A stretch of 64,000 bases of DNA, taken from assembly GCF_030265065.1 (NCBI RefSeq), contig NC_080407.1:54167666-54231665 (forward strand). Direction: 5' to 3'. This DNA comes from Corythoichthys intestinalis. Its lineage: Eukaryota; Chordata; Actinopteri; Syngnathiformes; Syngnathidae. The translations under genes and the position numbers were made by a program. Position 1 is the stretch's first letter. Each line of letters starts with the position of its first letter. Below, piece by piece: positions 1-12,224 of this stretch. The notes under the pieces were generated by a model. It saw nothing but the letters and a program-made list of their open reading frames with translations. It was not told the DNA's origin and did no database searches.

Positions 1-78
1 TCAGGGTTCTTTGTTTATATTTCAACTGATGAAAACCAGCCAGAGAAGACAATAAAGCTGGCGGATTTACTTTTACAG

Positions 79-3000
79 GGCCGCGCTGGCTGCAGCCTCC
101 AAACTTTACGACAGTGTGGACGACGCCCTCCACGGGCTGGTGCGAGTATCTAACCGGAGGGCTCGCGAGCTGGATGCGCTGAGCCGACTGGCCGGCCTAG
201 TGGATGAGCTGGAAAAGGTGAGTCGGCCAATTTGCTAGACTGATTTTCTGTCTCAAGAACAAAAGAACTGTTTGAACTCTTCAGTGCGAAGAAGAGATGG
301 AGCGTGTGCAGTCGCAGCTGGACTCCTATAAGGACCCGCCTCTGTCGCTAAGCAGACTGTCGCTCCAGCAGCAAAAGTTCAAAACGTTGCGAGAAACGGC
401 AAATGTAAGAAGTTGGCAACACACCTTCTTTCCGTGTCTTCTTTAGGCTTTTCATTGCATGGCTTTTCATATGGATGCATGATGTATTTTGGAGGCCAGA
501 CTACCTTTGGATCAGGACAAAGTACAATGGCTTCACCTAGTGGTAGCGTGAAGAAATGCATGAGCTGGTTTCGTTCCAGGAGCTGCACAGCCGAACTCTG
601 TGCGTGCTCACTGACCTAGAGGCTTGGAGTGAGTTGGATTGGGCGGGCCTGAACGACATCCAGGTCCGACTCCCTCCGGTCAGGGAGCGTCTACGGCACA
701 TGTCGCACTGTCTGTCTGACCGCTGGGCCGCCCTGGATAATACGCAGCGGTTGCTGTCTACTTTGACCGAGGTGAGCGGCATCTCCTGCGCTCGCAAGCG
801 GATCTGAACATCGTCCGTCTCCCCCGCAGGCTTCCCAGTGGTGTGACGAAGTGTCCACCGCCTCCCCGTTGACCTCCTCCCCTGTCTGCGCCTTGGCCTC
901 CCTGCCACCCATCCCGCCGTCCCGTTTTCAGGATGCCCGCTCGTTGGCTGTGGACTTGGGCGGCGGAGCACTGCTGGATCTGTGGAGCCGTACGCTGGAG
1001 CGTTACCAGCAGACTGTAGCGCAGGTGAAGCCGCGCTTCCTCCAGAACCAAAGCCAGACCAAGGCCAAGACGCCTGGGGTCGGGAGCGCATGGGACGTGG
1101 AGGGAGAGGGCGACTGGGGCCTGGGTGCTGCGGGAGGTGAGGGTGGGATGCAGTCCTGGGGTTCGCTGGCCTCGCTGTTCAGACCGCAGACCTGCTCTAC
1201 GCTGAAGATAGGAGATGAGAGAGGGGGCAAGAAAGAGGGGGCAGGCAGCGGAGGGTTTCTACAGAACCTTTTGAAAAAGAGTGTGAGAATTGTCCATTTC
1301 CTTTTGCCGCTTCTCCGGCGGTGCCCAAAAATCCCTAACCGAGACTGTTTCCTCTTAGGCCGCAGAGGCACCCCTCCCAGCCAAGCCCCCTAGGAAGAGA
1401 CATCCCAGTTTTGATCTACAGGCCCTCCTAGCCCCTCGCAGAGGCGCTGCTACTCCCAAACCCGCCGAGTGCCGCACCTCCCCCAAGTCCTGGCTGGGTC
1501 GCCGGGCCTTGACAGACCCGGTCGTCACCACCGGTTTGGCTTCCGCCATTCAAGGAGGAGGAGGGGTGTTGATCAGGGGGGTGGAAGTCAGCAGCAAAGA
1601 GGTGGTGGACCACACCGGGTCCCCGCGCCAACACGTGCTGCTGGGCAGGACCGAGAGAGAAACGGGGACAGAGCGGGCCACATCCACGGCTCAGAGGTTG
1701 CCCGCCTGCCCCTCTTTTGGCCTGTTTGGGCCTCTCCCCTGTCCGATCTTTTCCTTCATCTCTTCCTCTGCAGCAAACTCCACTTGCTCTGGTGCAGGAT
1801 GCTGAGCAGTGAGCGACAATACGTGGCCATTCTCAAGGGGGTACAGGAGACCTATCTTCCCCTGCTGGAGCTCTCGGACACACCGGCCGCCATCTGGGGG
1901 AAGGCGGATACCCTATTCCCCTGCTGGTCCGCCCTGAGCACCTTCCATTCGCAGGAGCTTCTGCCCGCCATGGAGGACGCGCTGGTGCAAAGCTTGCTTC
2001 AACAGGACTGCTTCAGTAAATATGTGAGTAGAACCTCTACAATGCCAGCTTTTCTTTTCACTAAACACACTACGTTGTTTTTTTCTTGACTTAGCGGGAC
2101 CACTTTCTGCACTACACCGACTACATACGGAACAAACCGGAACTGGATTCGCCTTTAGTCACGCAAGCGGCCGAATTCTTTAAAGTGAGTTGCTGAAACC
2201 CAGCACTAGCAAAAGAGAAAACTGAATGAAACCGAATGAAAACAGCGGCCACCAGGAGGCGATATTAACTACAAACACAATTTCAATTGCTTTGAAACAG
2301 CAGAGGAGGAGGGGGGGAGCATTTTTGCTAGAAGGCCACGTTTGAGTTTGAAAGTGGACAGATGGGCCAGCTCATTTGCTGTTAAGACCCCATTTTCATG
2401 GTGTCATTTACAATTAGTTTTATTACAAGAAGTCATTTGAAGTCACCAGTCACACAAATTTTGCACCACATAGCTGTCAGTCGATCACCAACAGTCTTTT
2501 CAGGTCCTTCTTTTCCTGAATATACGTTGCATTAATGACTTTGTGGTCTCCTTTGTACATCAATAGAGGCTCACCTGGTCTCCTATCCCCTTCCTCCCCC
2601 TCTCAGTCCAAGCTCCCTGCCACTGCCGCCTCCCCCTTGTCGCCTCTGTGTTTCCCTCAGTGTCTACAGGCGCCCCCCGAGCGGCTGGAACAGTACTGCG
2701 AGGCCTTGGAGGAACTTGGTGGCATCAACCCCTCCTCTGACTCCGCCCTCTCTGTCCTGAAGCACGCCCAACGCCATGGCGAGGACCTTAGGGCCAGCGA
2801 CCTCATCGCGGGCTGTCCAGTAAGAGTGCCTGTCACAATCCCCCGCAAAATCTGTTCCATCAAAATTACGTTTCCAGCTGTTGCTCCTTCTTACTTGGTG
2901 TTGCAAATCACTGAAATCGACTCAATATTTTATACATCATGACAACACGTTCAAACAACATTTGCACAAAGAGAGTGCCGATTATGCGGAAAGGTTTTTT

Positions 3001-5716
3001 TGCATCTCTTACAATAAAGATGCGTGGCGGCTAAGTTGAAGTGTGGTCGTGTGCGTCAGATTCCCGCGATGGAGCGCGGAGAACTGGTGCGTCAGGGCGA
3101 GTTGACGGTGTGTGGCAGCACCCGGCGCAAGCATGTGGGCCCCAGGAGAGTCTTCCTCTACCAGCACGTCATCATCTTTACCAAACATAAGAGCGGAGGA
3201 GGCGGTGGCGCTGGACCGGGACGCTCAGCCTACAGCTACAAACACAGCATGAAGGTAAAAAAGTTGGTGTGCCGTGTCGATTGGGGGGGTGCGGCCAGAG
3301 GCGTAGCAAGGGTCCCCGGGGGCCCTAGGCAACAAGCAACATGGGGCCCTTCGAGCGTAAGGGGGACAGTTGGACTTGGAGCAATAGCATATTTAATAAA
3401 AGTATAATAACACCTCGGTCTCATAGAGCGCTTTTTAGGACACTCAAAGTGCCCGGCTTCTACTACATTAGGACATAAAACTGCAGTAACATAGTACACT
3501 CACCGCTGTCTTGCTTCCTTTTCTCCTCTTCTGTTTTTTTTTTTTAATTCTTTTTTTTGTCGCTTCCAGAAGGATAACTTCTCTTCATCTTGGATATAGG
3601 CCAATTAAAAGAAACCCAAATCGCCGCTCAATCTCACTCTGAGTCATGTGTGGGGGTGGGGGTGTAGAGCAAGTGAAGGGGCCCCTTCAGGGAACTCAGA
3701 CACAAGGCTTTCACTGGCACTGTCACACTTGTCGCTGCGACAGTGCAGTAAAGCTGCATGCGCTAAATCTGTTGGCCCGTCTGGGGGCCTCTGCTGGCTG
3801 CGGGCCCTAGGCAATTGCCTGGTTTGCCTAATGGGACACGACGCCTTTGGGTGCGGCGGTGGCTCGCGGGCTGTGGTGCAGTTGGTAGCTCGAGTTGTCC
3901 TGCGACCCAAGGATCAGCAGTTCCATTCGGGCGGCTATGATTCAAACAGATGTCAATACAGTGTCTGCTTTAACTAAAACTACCCTAATGTTTATAGGGT
4001 TATGATATATTTTAATGAGGATAGCATGCAAACAATGACAGAAGGGAAAAAAATAAGTAATGGAACCCTCTACCTAAAAAGACTTAAAGAGTAATTGAAA
4101 CCAATTTTTACCAAAAATTTTAAGTCAGGTGTGTGCCCAATCACTGATGAGTGGTTTAAAGCTGCCCTGCCCACTATAAAACACACACCTGGTAAGAAAT
4201 GTCTTGATGAGAAGCATTGTCTGATGTGCATCATGGCTCGGTCAAAAGAGCTGTCTGAAGACCAGCGATCAAGGATTATTGGGAAAGCTGGGAAAAGTCT
4301 GGATGTTCATCAATCAACAGTCAGAGAAGTTGTCTACAAATGGAGAGTTTGGCACTGCTGTTTCTCTCCCAAGGAGTGGTTGTCCACCAAAGATAACGCC
4401 AAGAGTTCAGCGCAGAATACTCAGAGAGGTAAAAAACAGAATACTAGAGTGTCTGCTAAAGGCTTACAGAATGATGAGGGATGGTTGCCCATCCCCTCAT
4501 CCCATCCCTGAAGGCGCAGATGACCCTGTGCACCACTCTGGATCCCGGGGGGATGACTGCAGCCCTCTTGCTGGGCTGAGGGAGGTGGAATGGGATGCGC
4601 TGGCTTGCGTCCCGCCCCCAGATTGGCTGGGGAAAGGGCATGGCCCTGGGGAAGCTCCTGTACGGCATTTCCACTCATCTGCAGGACTATCACATGTCTG
4701 ATGGGATTCACGCATAACTAGGTGCAATAAGACACACTCAAGTAGAAAAACTCTGTGTCATGATTAGCGATCAGACAGCATAGAATAGGATGCCAACATA
4801 CTAACATTCAAATAATGGGTTCTACACGTCACATGGCTGATTTGTGTACACTCCACCCCTCATAATCACTTATCTGTTTGACTCCCCCCCCCCCCTTCTC
4901 CTTGTTCACTGGGCCCCCCACGTGGTGTCAGCGGGAAATACAACTAGTCATAGTCATAGTTAGTGTAGGCGTTAAATGTATTTCTTGTTGTTGTTTGTGC
5001 TTCTTCTGTCTCTCTCTCTCTCCTCCTTTTCTTCTGTCCCCCCATAAACCCTTCCTGTTCGCTGCTTTTGTAACGCAAAAGATGCTGTCCTTGCGCAGAC
5101 AGCCGACATGGGCCTGACGCAGAGCGTGGGCGAGGACGGCTTGAAGTTCGAAGTTTGGGTGCGGCAGACTCCTCGTCTCAGGGACTGCGTGACGCTGCAG
5201 GCTCCGGATGGGGAGCAACGCAAGGCTTGGACTCGGGACGTCGCCCGCCTGCTGTGGACGAATGCCATCAACAGCACAGGTGAGAATGTCGGTCGAGTCT
5301 CGTGCGATAGCCGCTCGGCATCTTGCGAACCTCGTCCAAAAACTTGCATTTTCCCGCATACAGAGCTGTGCCTGAAGGAGTCGCTGTGCGTGGGCGTGTC
5401 CAGCAAACTGCTACTGGACGCCAGCGGAAGTCAAAGGAACGTCTTGGAGCGAGGTGAAGACTTCGGCGTCTTTTGCACTCTCTCGAACGCTGACTCTCTT
5501 GCTCCTTAGTGCACAGCAGCTGCTCGGATTCGTCGTCCGTCGGCAGCCACAAGGAGGCTGGGGGATCCCCGGCGTCGGGTGGAAGGAGCTCTGCCGATGG
5601 TTCTCAGGTGCGCAACTGACCCACTTTCTAATGGGGCAACTTCATAATTGTCGCAAAGGTTGGTCACTGCGAAGGCTTGTCCTCCACAGGGTCAGTCACC
5701 CTCCACTGCGGTATAG
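79..5716 (+). CDS. plekhg4: PLEKHG4 (puratrophin-1)-like Rho guanine-nucleotide exchange factor, 3' part
   Basis: Rho-family exchange factor that would load GTP on Rho GTPases at the membrane and cytoskeleton. Thirteen exons join in one frame: 79-217, 285-404, 547-771, 830-1282, 1359-1696, 1798-2023, 2095-2184, 2661-2819, 3060-3254, 5099-5279, 5364-5453, 5510-5607, 5690-5716 (TAG). They give 779 residues; the 5' part lies outside the window. The first four exons encode a helical spectrin-like region (LYDSVDDALHGLVRVSNRRA; CEEEMERVQSQLDSY). A basic Ser/Pro/Gly-rich linker follows, then the DH domain starting MLSSERQYVAILKGVQETYL (exons 6-8). The PH domain covers exons 9-10, including RRVFLYQHVIIFTK, GLKFEVWVRQTPRLRD and AWTRDVARLLW. 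The PH wording matches PLEKHG4/PLEKHG4B as I know them; PLEKHG4B is the main alternative name. The exon 5 donor (GTTGCC at 1697) is weak and was accepted because it joins AG|G in frame to the DH start. Intron 9 (3255-5098) is swollen by transposons. Confidence 0.8.
3296..3849. mobile_element. hAT-type miniature element with 8-bp target duplication
   Basis: A 554-bp non-coding element in intron 9 of the plekhg4-like gene. It starts CAGAGGCGTAGC and ends CGACGCCTTTG, which is an imperfect terminal inverted repeat. It is flanked on both sides by GGTGCGGC (3288-3295 and 3850-3857), a perfect 8-bp duplication typical of hAT. The interior is rich in GGGGGCCCTAGGCAA-like blocks near both ends. Related GGGCCC pieces occur near 10400 and 44230. 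Confidence 0.85.
3960..4470 (+). mobile_element. Tc1/mariner fragment with N-terminal transposase remnant
   Basis: From about 4233 the plus strand reads MARSKELSEDQRSRIIGKAG and continues through a helix-turn-helix region typical of fish Tc1 transposases, then loses frame before the catalytic part. The left portion (3960-4085) closely matches 51085-51160 and 52030-52230, so it belongs to the Tc1 family nested in dnajc3 intron 9. No right end is seen; the fragment runs into a GC-rich repeat. Confidence 0.7.
4490..4890. repeat. Unclassified GC-rich interspersed repeat, copy 1
   Basis: A GC-rich block (CATCCCTGAAGG to about 4640) and its AT-richer right flank (TGGCTGATTTGTGTACACTCC near 4830-4860) recur in the same order at 36970-37320. 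It lies directly after an N-terminal Tc1 transposase remnant, whereas the second copy lies directly before a catalytic Tc1 remnant. I do not recognise its family and see no coding capacity. The rest of this intron up to 5098 is simple C/T-rich sequence. Confidence 0.45.
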
Positions 5717-6336
5717 CCGTCACGCCGCTCCAAGTAAGGACGAAAAGGGATGAAGTGGTCAAGTCGATGCAGACCCCCAAAATGGCTGGGAACCAACCTG
5801 AACGACTGCTTCCAGAGTCATTACAGGATCAAAGCCATTGTTGGGCCTTGACAACATGCGACCCTAAACCAGCGGCGATATCTCAAGACTTTCCAGGTGT
5901 TGAGGCTTCATTTTTTTCAAGATTTTTGCAATGCAACAAATGCTCAATTTTGTGGCTGCTTGCATATTTGTCCTCTGATGGGGCGCCACACTCTTGTACC
6001 GTCTTTCGGACATTAAAACTGGATGCACGTTAACTTGTTTGTGTGTCAAGTAAGAAAGCTCACAATTCAGTATGTGTTCTCTTTTTGGAAAAAAAGGTTG
6101 ACCAATGAATTGACTGTTGCATCTTCAGGGGTCCGGGGTTGGGCCCACAGAACAACCCTTAATATTGGAAGAGGCAATATAACAGCATAACCTGCATGTA
6201 CACTTTTTGCTGGGGACCGGACAATAATAAGACCAAACATATTTGGTGAATGGGGGTCAGGGCTACATCTCACTAATACGAATCTAATTAATTTGTAGGC
6301 TAAATGATTAATGCGAAATGAATTTGTATTGACCTA
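5717..6336 (+). other. Presumed 3' UTR of the plekhg4-like gene, then unique sequence
   Basis: No gene is visible. The stretch follows the TAG at 5714-5716 and probably carries the 3' UTR. An ATTAAA-type poly(A) signal is possible near 6012, but no strong downstream element was identified. The piece from about 6160 to 6330 looks like old interspersed repeat, with a short match (ATATAACAGCATAAC) at 9067. Confidence 0.4.
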
Positions 6337-6990
6337 CAGTGCCCTCCATAATTATTGGCACCCCTGAAAAAGATGTGTTTTTTAGCTTCTAATAATTTTT
6401 TTTTATTCAAATAATACGGGATCTTAATGGAAAAAAAGAGAAAAATCCAACCTTCAATACAAGTGTATTCATTCAGTGGGGAAAAATTCCCACAAAAAGA
6501 AAAAATTATTTGAAATCAAATAATGTGTGTAACAATTATGAGCACCCCTGGTGTTATTACTTTCTGCAACCCCCTTTTGCCAACAAAACAAGGTCTGGGG
6601 ACTGAAATGGCCATAGGATGAGCTTAATTTTGTGTCTGGTGAACCATTTCTGTGTAGATTTGGCCATATGTTTAGGGTCACTGTCTTGCTGAAAGACCCA
6701 GTGACGACCCATCTTCAGCTTTCGGGCAGAGGGCCACAGATTTTGATTTAAAATGTCCTGGTATTTCAAAGCATTCATGATGCCGTGTACCCTAACAAGG
6801 TTCCCAGGGCCTTTGGAAGCGAAACAGCCCCACAGCATCACTAACCCACCCCCATACTTCACAGTGGGTATGAGGTGCTTTTCAGCATGCGCATCTTTCG
6901 TGGCACGCCAGACCCACTTTGAGCGTTTGTTGCCAAAATGCTCAATCTTGGTCTCATCTGACCAAAGCACACACGGTCCCAGTTGAAGCC
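6337..6990 (-). mobile_element. Tc1/mariner element, truncated, catalytic transposase remnant
   Basis: The left end is TA followed by CAGTGCCCTCCATAATTATT, a common fish Tc1 terminus. On the minus strand a frame from about 7030 to 6557 reads [15 protein letters not shown], then MLWGCFASKGPGNL and WVFQQDSDPKH. These are the two Asp-containing blocks of the DDE catalytic core. The amino-terminal half and the other terminal repeat are missing, and LTR-type sequence abuts the break. A second copy of this family lies at 29215-29660. Confidence 0.85.
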
Positions 6991-7185
6991 TGGGACCGTG
7001 TGTATTTTTGTGTGAGAAGCAATCATACATCACAAAAGCATAATGTAATATTTTCCCCCATCATTCCGCCAATTGACCCAGATTGAATTTATCATAAGGC
7101 ATAATGTGCTAATTCACTTCGGGTCACATAATATTTTCCCCATCACACCGCCCTTTGACCCGGATTGAATATTTTCTCCCATCAG
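6991..7185 (-). mobile_element. LTR retroelement fossil, partial LTR ends
   Basis: The terminal words CATAATATTTTCCCCCATCA and GCAATCATACATCACAAA recur here more than once and match the ends of the LTR-like segments at 21866-22675 and 29909-30341. Read on the minus strand the end begins TGATGGGGG. Only LTR edges are present, with no internal region. It is a broken, old fragment of unassigned family. Confidence 0.5.
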
Positions 7186-9010
7186 GAAGACAATCTAAAT
7201 GACCTGTATAACTGAAGTCATTATATAAAGTTGGGGATAATTTGAGCATCCTGAAAAGTTGGTAGTGTTATGTCTCTCCCGTCCCTATGCAAACCTACAC
7301 CCTTGACCCTTGCTGAGCCGCCACCCTTTCCTCCTGCCCCTCTTGCCATTTAATAGACGCAGCCGAGCACAATATCAAATAGTTGCAGGGATCAAATTCT
7401 CTGAAATCTGGGAGGCTGGATGTCCGTGTATGTGTGAGTGGAGTGAGAGATAAAGGCCCGGCTGTAGGAGGGGGGGCAACAGGAAGGGGTAGTGCCGGGG
7501 GGGCACGAGGTGGGAATGATGGGAAATGAGCGGCAGACAGGGCAGCTCAGTGGAGGGCTCACTAGAAGAAAAGACGGCCACACAAAAAAAGTGGAATTGG
7601 AACTTTTTTTCCCCTTCTTCTCTGGAATGGCGAAGGCCGAGAGACAGAGCGGCGGGAGAAGAGGGAGGGCGAGGATGGGCGGGGGGGATGTTGATGGTGG
7701 CAAACAAAGAGAACGTGAAGAGAATGAGTCGGGGGGAGACATCAAAGGGATTTTTCAGCCCTGGTTACCGGGACAACAGACATTTGCATGCCATTAGCTT
7801 TTTACATCATATTAGCAGGGTGGGGGAGGGCCCTGATGCAAAATGGAAAAAAAAAAAAAAAAAAGAGGCCCACGGTAGCACGCCGCGCATGATGGACGAG
7901 CTCTGACACTGATTTGATTGACAGCATTCAAACACCACGCGGCGTCCCTATTTAGCAATTAGCGCTGTCGTCATGCAAACTGACTTTGTAACCATCCGAG
8001 GAGTCGCGGCGCTCTCATTGATCACGTCATTGATAAGGTCACGTGATCAGTCCTCCCTCCCTTCCTTTCTGCCAGCGTGCCGCTTGGGTGCCCTCGGTAT
8101 TGTGGCAGCATTGTGCCAGTAGGCGTCGCCGTGACAGCCGTTGTCACGGTAGCATTGTTAGGGGGGGTGATGGAGAGTGTGTGTGTGTGGTTGGAGTGTA
8201 TTACAGTATCAATACACTGACACTGCGACAAAAAGGACAGCCGCCGTAGCCACATATCACTCCTCCTCCTCTTCCTCACCCCTAAATCAATCTCTCCTCC
8301 CCTCCATTGATTTCACACACACACTTGCCCCCCCCACTGCAAGCTCCCCCATCTTTCATTTCATCCCCCTCCTGTCTGCCATCTCGCCTGCCCCTCTTTC
8401 TCTCCATCACCCGCCCTCAACCCCCCCACACTACCACCACCCACCTCCCTCCCTCATGGCTGTTTTTCTTGTTTGTGTGTGTGTCTCACGCTCTCTCTGC
8501 ATATTAATTGGTGCATTTCTGCTGCGGCGGAGCAAACAATCAAACATCACAGGCGGCGGCGGCTCATGCCATTATTGTACATTCACGCACGTACGCCGTA
8601 TACACAGTGTACGCACGCACACCACATAGACCCACGTCCGCTGACACCTCGGCGGTACGCTATGGCTCGTCCGGCCGACGCTTGGAATCTGGGCAAATGT
8701 GCCACGTCCCCAAACCGAGGCCTCCACCGCGCCGACGTCACTCCAGGCAAGTCCGCCGCACGCTCAACTTGGCGCTTGCACTCGTTTTCTTCACGTACGC
8801 ATGTGTGTGTGGCAGGGAAGGAGTTTGGACCCTCGTTCGGACCCTTGGACACAAGGCGCTTTTGGACTTGTTAGGCGCACGTGTCGACTTTGCAAGGTGG
8901 TAAGCAAGCTCGCGGGTTCAAAACAGGTTCAGACCCACCCACTTTGTGGAACTGTTAGGTGGGTAGCGGTATTAGTTTACGGTATCATATATTGTGAAGG
9001 CCTCTGACAG
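7186..9010. other. Intergenic stretch, low-complexity and possible conserved regulatory DNA
   Basis: No gene was found; the open frames are compositional. Parts are A/G- or C/T-rich (7440-7860, 8260-8460), and a GT run lies near 8180. From about 7870 to 8170 and 8560 to 8900 the sequence is CpG-rich and not repeat-like. It carries TGATCACGTCATTGATAA-type words and GTGACA..TGTCAC near 8131-8148. This could be distal promoter or enhancer DNA of znf219, but conservation cannot be judged from one sequence. Confidence 0.3.
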
Positions 9011-10370
9011 GATTACATCAGGTCAAAAATCAATGGCGCAGGTTTGGTCTCAACATTGATAGGGACGATATAACAGCATAACACTAAATGACATATGTTA
9101 TAAGCAGTCATTAATGCTGATGACAGTGTCATGTCATAATAATGATTGTCTAATGACAGTCTTATGGCACCACTGTCAAATAAAGTGTCACCAGATACCA
9201 CAACTAGCAATTAAGGAAACAACTGGAACAGTAACCGAAGAAATAATTAGCACAAAACATGAATTTTGATTGTTATTAACATTTGGAGTGCTGCAATGCA
9301 TGCTAGGAGGCATGTTGGACGACAACAGTGTTAACAGCAGGTGGTCGCAGAGACTGACTGTCTCCCTCAAGGCAGCAGTGACGGCCAAATGAAGCTTCTT
9401 GAAGCTTTTCAGCCAAATGAACCACTATGAAGCTTTGAACCAGTTGGCTGCAAAGCTTCATGGTGATTCATTTGGTCTTATGACAAATTATGGTGCTGTC
9501 ACTCCATTTATGTCAAGCTAGGATCTTTACCATCTATTCAAAAGAGAGATAATTTGCCGGATGACGCAAAATGACATTTGTCGTAAGCATTCGTTAATGC
9601 TCATGACAGTGTCATGTCATAATTATGATTGTCTAATGACAGTCTTATGGCACCACTGTCAAATAAAGATTTACTAGATACCATAAGTAGCAATTAATGA
9701 AACAACTGGAACAGTAACTGAAGAAATAATTAGCACAGAACATGAATTTGGATTGTTATTAACATCTGTACGCCGCAATGCATGCTAGGAGGCATGTTGG
9801 ACAACAACAGTGTTGACAGCAGGTGGTCGCAGAGGTTGACGAGATGTTGCTACAGATGTAAATAACAATCAAAATTCATGTTCTGTGCTAGTTATTTCTT
9901 CAGTTGCTCTTCCAGTTGTTTCATTAATAACAAGTTATGGTATTTGGTAACACTTTGACAGTGGTCCCATAAGACTCTCATTAGACAATCCTAATTATGA
10001 CATGACCCTGTCATGAGCATCAATTAATGCTTATGACAGATGTCATTTAGTGTCATCCGGCAAATGATCACACTTTTGAATGGATGTAAAAGATCCAAGC
10101 TGGACATAAATGGAGTTAGTGACATAATTTCCCAAATGACACTTAATGTCATCTGTCATAAACATTCAGTAATGCCCATGCCGGTGTCATGACATAATTA
10201 GGACAGTCTTATGACAGTCTTATGACACCGCTGTCAAATGAAGTGTTGCATATTAACACAAATAAATCAACAAATAAACCGCACTGGACAATAAACCGCA
10301 GGATTCAAAATGAAGGAAAAAAGTAGCGTCTTTTAGTCCCAAAATGGCAGTAGTTCTCCGTCTACATATC
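9011..10370. repeat. Copies of the CCGTAATTTTC repeat family, rearranged
   Basis: Several units of one interspersed family lie side by side. Recurring words are TGACAGTGTCATGTCATAAT, AGCAATTAATGAAACAACTGG and GCAATGCATGCTAGGAGGCA. A complete copy with both ends is at 34798-35634. Here the units are in mixed orientation and the right edge is a decayed terminus near 10270-10350. No coding frame survives; this is a non-autonomous element. Confidence 0.75.
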
Positions 10371-10384
10371 ATCACAAACAAGCC

Positions 10385-10850
10385 CTTTGAGGAGGGGGAC
10401 AACCAGGTATGTTGTACTGGGCCTCAGGACCATAGGGGCCCCTGAATGACAATTTATTTTACTTTACATTCACATATTTTTTACTTAAATCATTGTCTGA
10501 TTAAATATTATGTTGTACTTGATATATACTTAAAAACTTTAACATATTAAATATTTCATTTTTTTTTCCTTTTTTTGCACAATGCCCACCCCCTCTGTCT
10601 TAGCAGAGAATGGTTTGACCCCACTCTGGCGCACTCCAGGCTACACTAAGTACGTGCCCTGAAGCAGGAAATTACAATCTATCATTGTTACAAACTCTAA
10701 ACATGGGGAGTCGTCATAAATCGGGTGTGTAGAAAAGAAAAAGAGATGAAGATCATAGAGGTGAACGAGAAAAAACGATTGTTTTTAAAAGGGGGACAAG
10801 AAGCCAGAGAATTAGAGCTAGAGTTGGTTGTGGACGGTGATGTCGGTAAG
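10385..10850 (+). mobile_element. Probable hAT transposon remnant with N-terminal transposase scrap
   Basis: After a GGGCCTCAGG..GGGGCCCCTGAATGAC block resembling the hAT miniature element at 3296, a frame starting at the ATG near 10703 gives MGSRHKSGV, a stop, then KRKRDEDHRGEREK. The K-S-G..KRK signature is familiar from the amino ends of zinc-finger hAT transposases in fish. No catalytic region or second end is visible. The next 500 bases (10850-11340) hold nothing I can identify. Confidence 0.35.
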
Positions 10851-11345
10851 TGAACAACAGTTGCTAACACTGAGCGTTTACATTCGCGATCACCGTGACC
10901 AAAGCCTGATTCAAGTCTGTCACCAGCCGTTTGTAGCCTATTGAACTGCGGTATGACAAGACATGCTGATCGTGTTGAGCCGAGGAGAGAGAAGGTGATG
11001 GGAGATCAGGGATATATGGCAGTCTGTGGGGAGCAGGTGCGTGAGGCTGAAATGACTCAGGTCCGGGGGCTGGATTTATCTTGAGTTTACAACCCAGTGT
11101 GTATTATAGCAAACGCTAATACAAACCCATCACCGAAACACCACAGATGAGCAGCAGTGGAACATGACTTTGCTGTCAAAAAATCTAGACCCATCACTGA
11201 GGGCTTGATAACCCCATGGATGTGGAGGGGGTAGGCACAGGATCTTTGGTTATACTGTTTTGTTGCTTAGCAGGCAGGCATAGCACTCTCAGTTATATTG
11301 TATTGTAGCCTCGTGGGACAATAGATGGAAATTGTTTATATTGTG

Positions 11346-12105
11346 TCACCGCTGAATCCCTGCCTGGCGGCAGGCGCAGGACATGAGGCGTACGGAAGGC
11401 CGCTCAGCCCGGCGCCGCCCGGTGGGCCCGAGTCCTTCTGATGGAGGCTCTGCCCGTGGACGGTGTGAGGCCGGTAGCGGCCCCCGGCACGCCAGCCCGG
11501 AGTCGGGTTGTTTGGGAATGCAGCCCAAAGTGGGTGGTAAACTCCATCTAAGGCTAAACACCGGCACAAGACCGATAGTCGACAAGTACCGTAAGGGAGA
11601 GTTGAAAAGAACTTTGAAGAGAGAGTTCAACAGGGCGTGAAACCGTTGAGAGGTAAACGGGTGGGGCCCGCGCACCAGGGCCCGCGCCCTGGAAAGCGTT
11701 GCGGTTCCGGCGGCGTCCGGTGAGCTCTCGCCGGCCCTTGAAAATCCGGGGGAGAGGGTGTAAATCTCGCGCCAGGCCGTAACCATATCTGCAGGAGGTC
11801 TCCAAGGTGAACAGCCTCTGGCGTGTTAGAGCAAGGCGGGTAAGGGAAGTCGGCAAGTCAGATCTGTAACTTCGGGACAAGGATTGGCTCTAAGGGCTGG
11901 GTCGGTCGGACTGGGGTGCGCGGTCGGCACCCGGCCCAGGTTTTGGGGGCGGTCGCCAAAGGGTTCGCGGGGTTCAGCCAGGGGTGCGGAAGCGGTCAGC
12001 GGGGCCGCGGTGACCGGGGGGTGGGCAAGGGGAGCGATCCCCCAACCTCCACTGGCTTCCCGCGCCCGCCGCTGCCCCCCTCTGGTCCCCGGGCCCCTGC
12101 AAGTC
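11346..12105 (+). pseudogene. 28S rRNA-derived pseudogene, internally deleted
   Basis: The segment 11346-11660 follows the 5' third of vertebrate 28S rRNA nearly base for base. Recognisable words include GGCGTACGGAAG, AGTCCTTCTGATGGAGGC, GGACGGTGTGAGGCCGGTAG and TTGAAAAGAACTTTGAAGAG. At about 11670 it jumps to a much later part of 28S (GGAAAGCGTTGCGGTTCCGG, CCTTGAAAATCCGGGGGAG, AAGGGAAGTCGGCAAGTCAG), ending in a GC-rich expansion segment near 12105. No 18S, 5.8S or spacer is present, so it is a dispersed rDNA fragment and not a working array. Confidence 0.9.
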
Positions 12106-12224
12106 TGTTGACATCCCTGATCACTAATGTTATGAAAATATTTTATGAGGGTTGAAAAGTTACATAGTGTTGCTTTTGGAGACAAAATTTTCTCATAGTT
12201 CAAGTTCAGTCTACAAGAGGAGCC

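Noticed and set aside
3870-3935. tRNA-like piece (GTGGTGCAGTTGGTAGCTCG ... GTTCCATTCGGG) suggesting a tRNA gene or SINE head
   Set aside because: A-box-like and B-box-like words are present but no cloverleaf closes, and no SINE body or tail follows; chance or a very old scrap.
8177-8903. Frames of about 130-150 codons in the intergenic CpG/CT-rich stretch
   Set aside because: Composition-driven, overlapping in several frames, with no domain or splice logic.
11383-11640. Open frames across the 28S-like segment
   Set aside because: The nucleotide match to 28S rRNA explains the sequence; no protein is implied.
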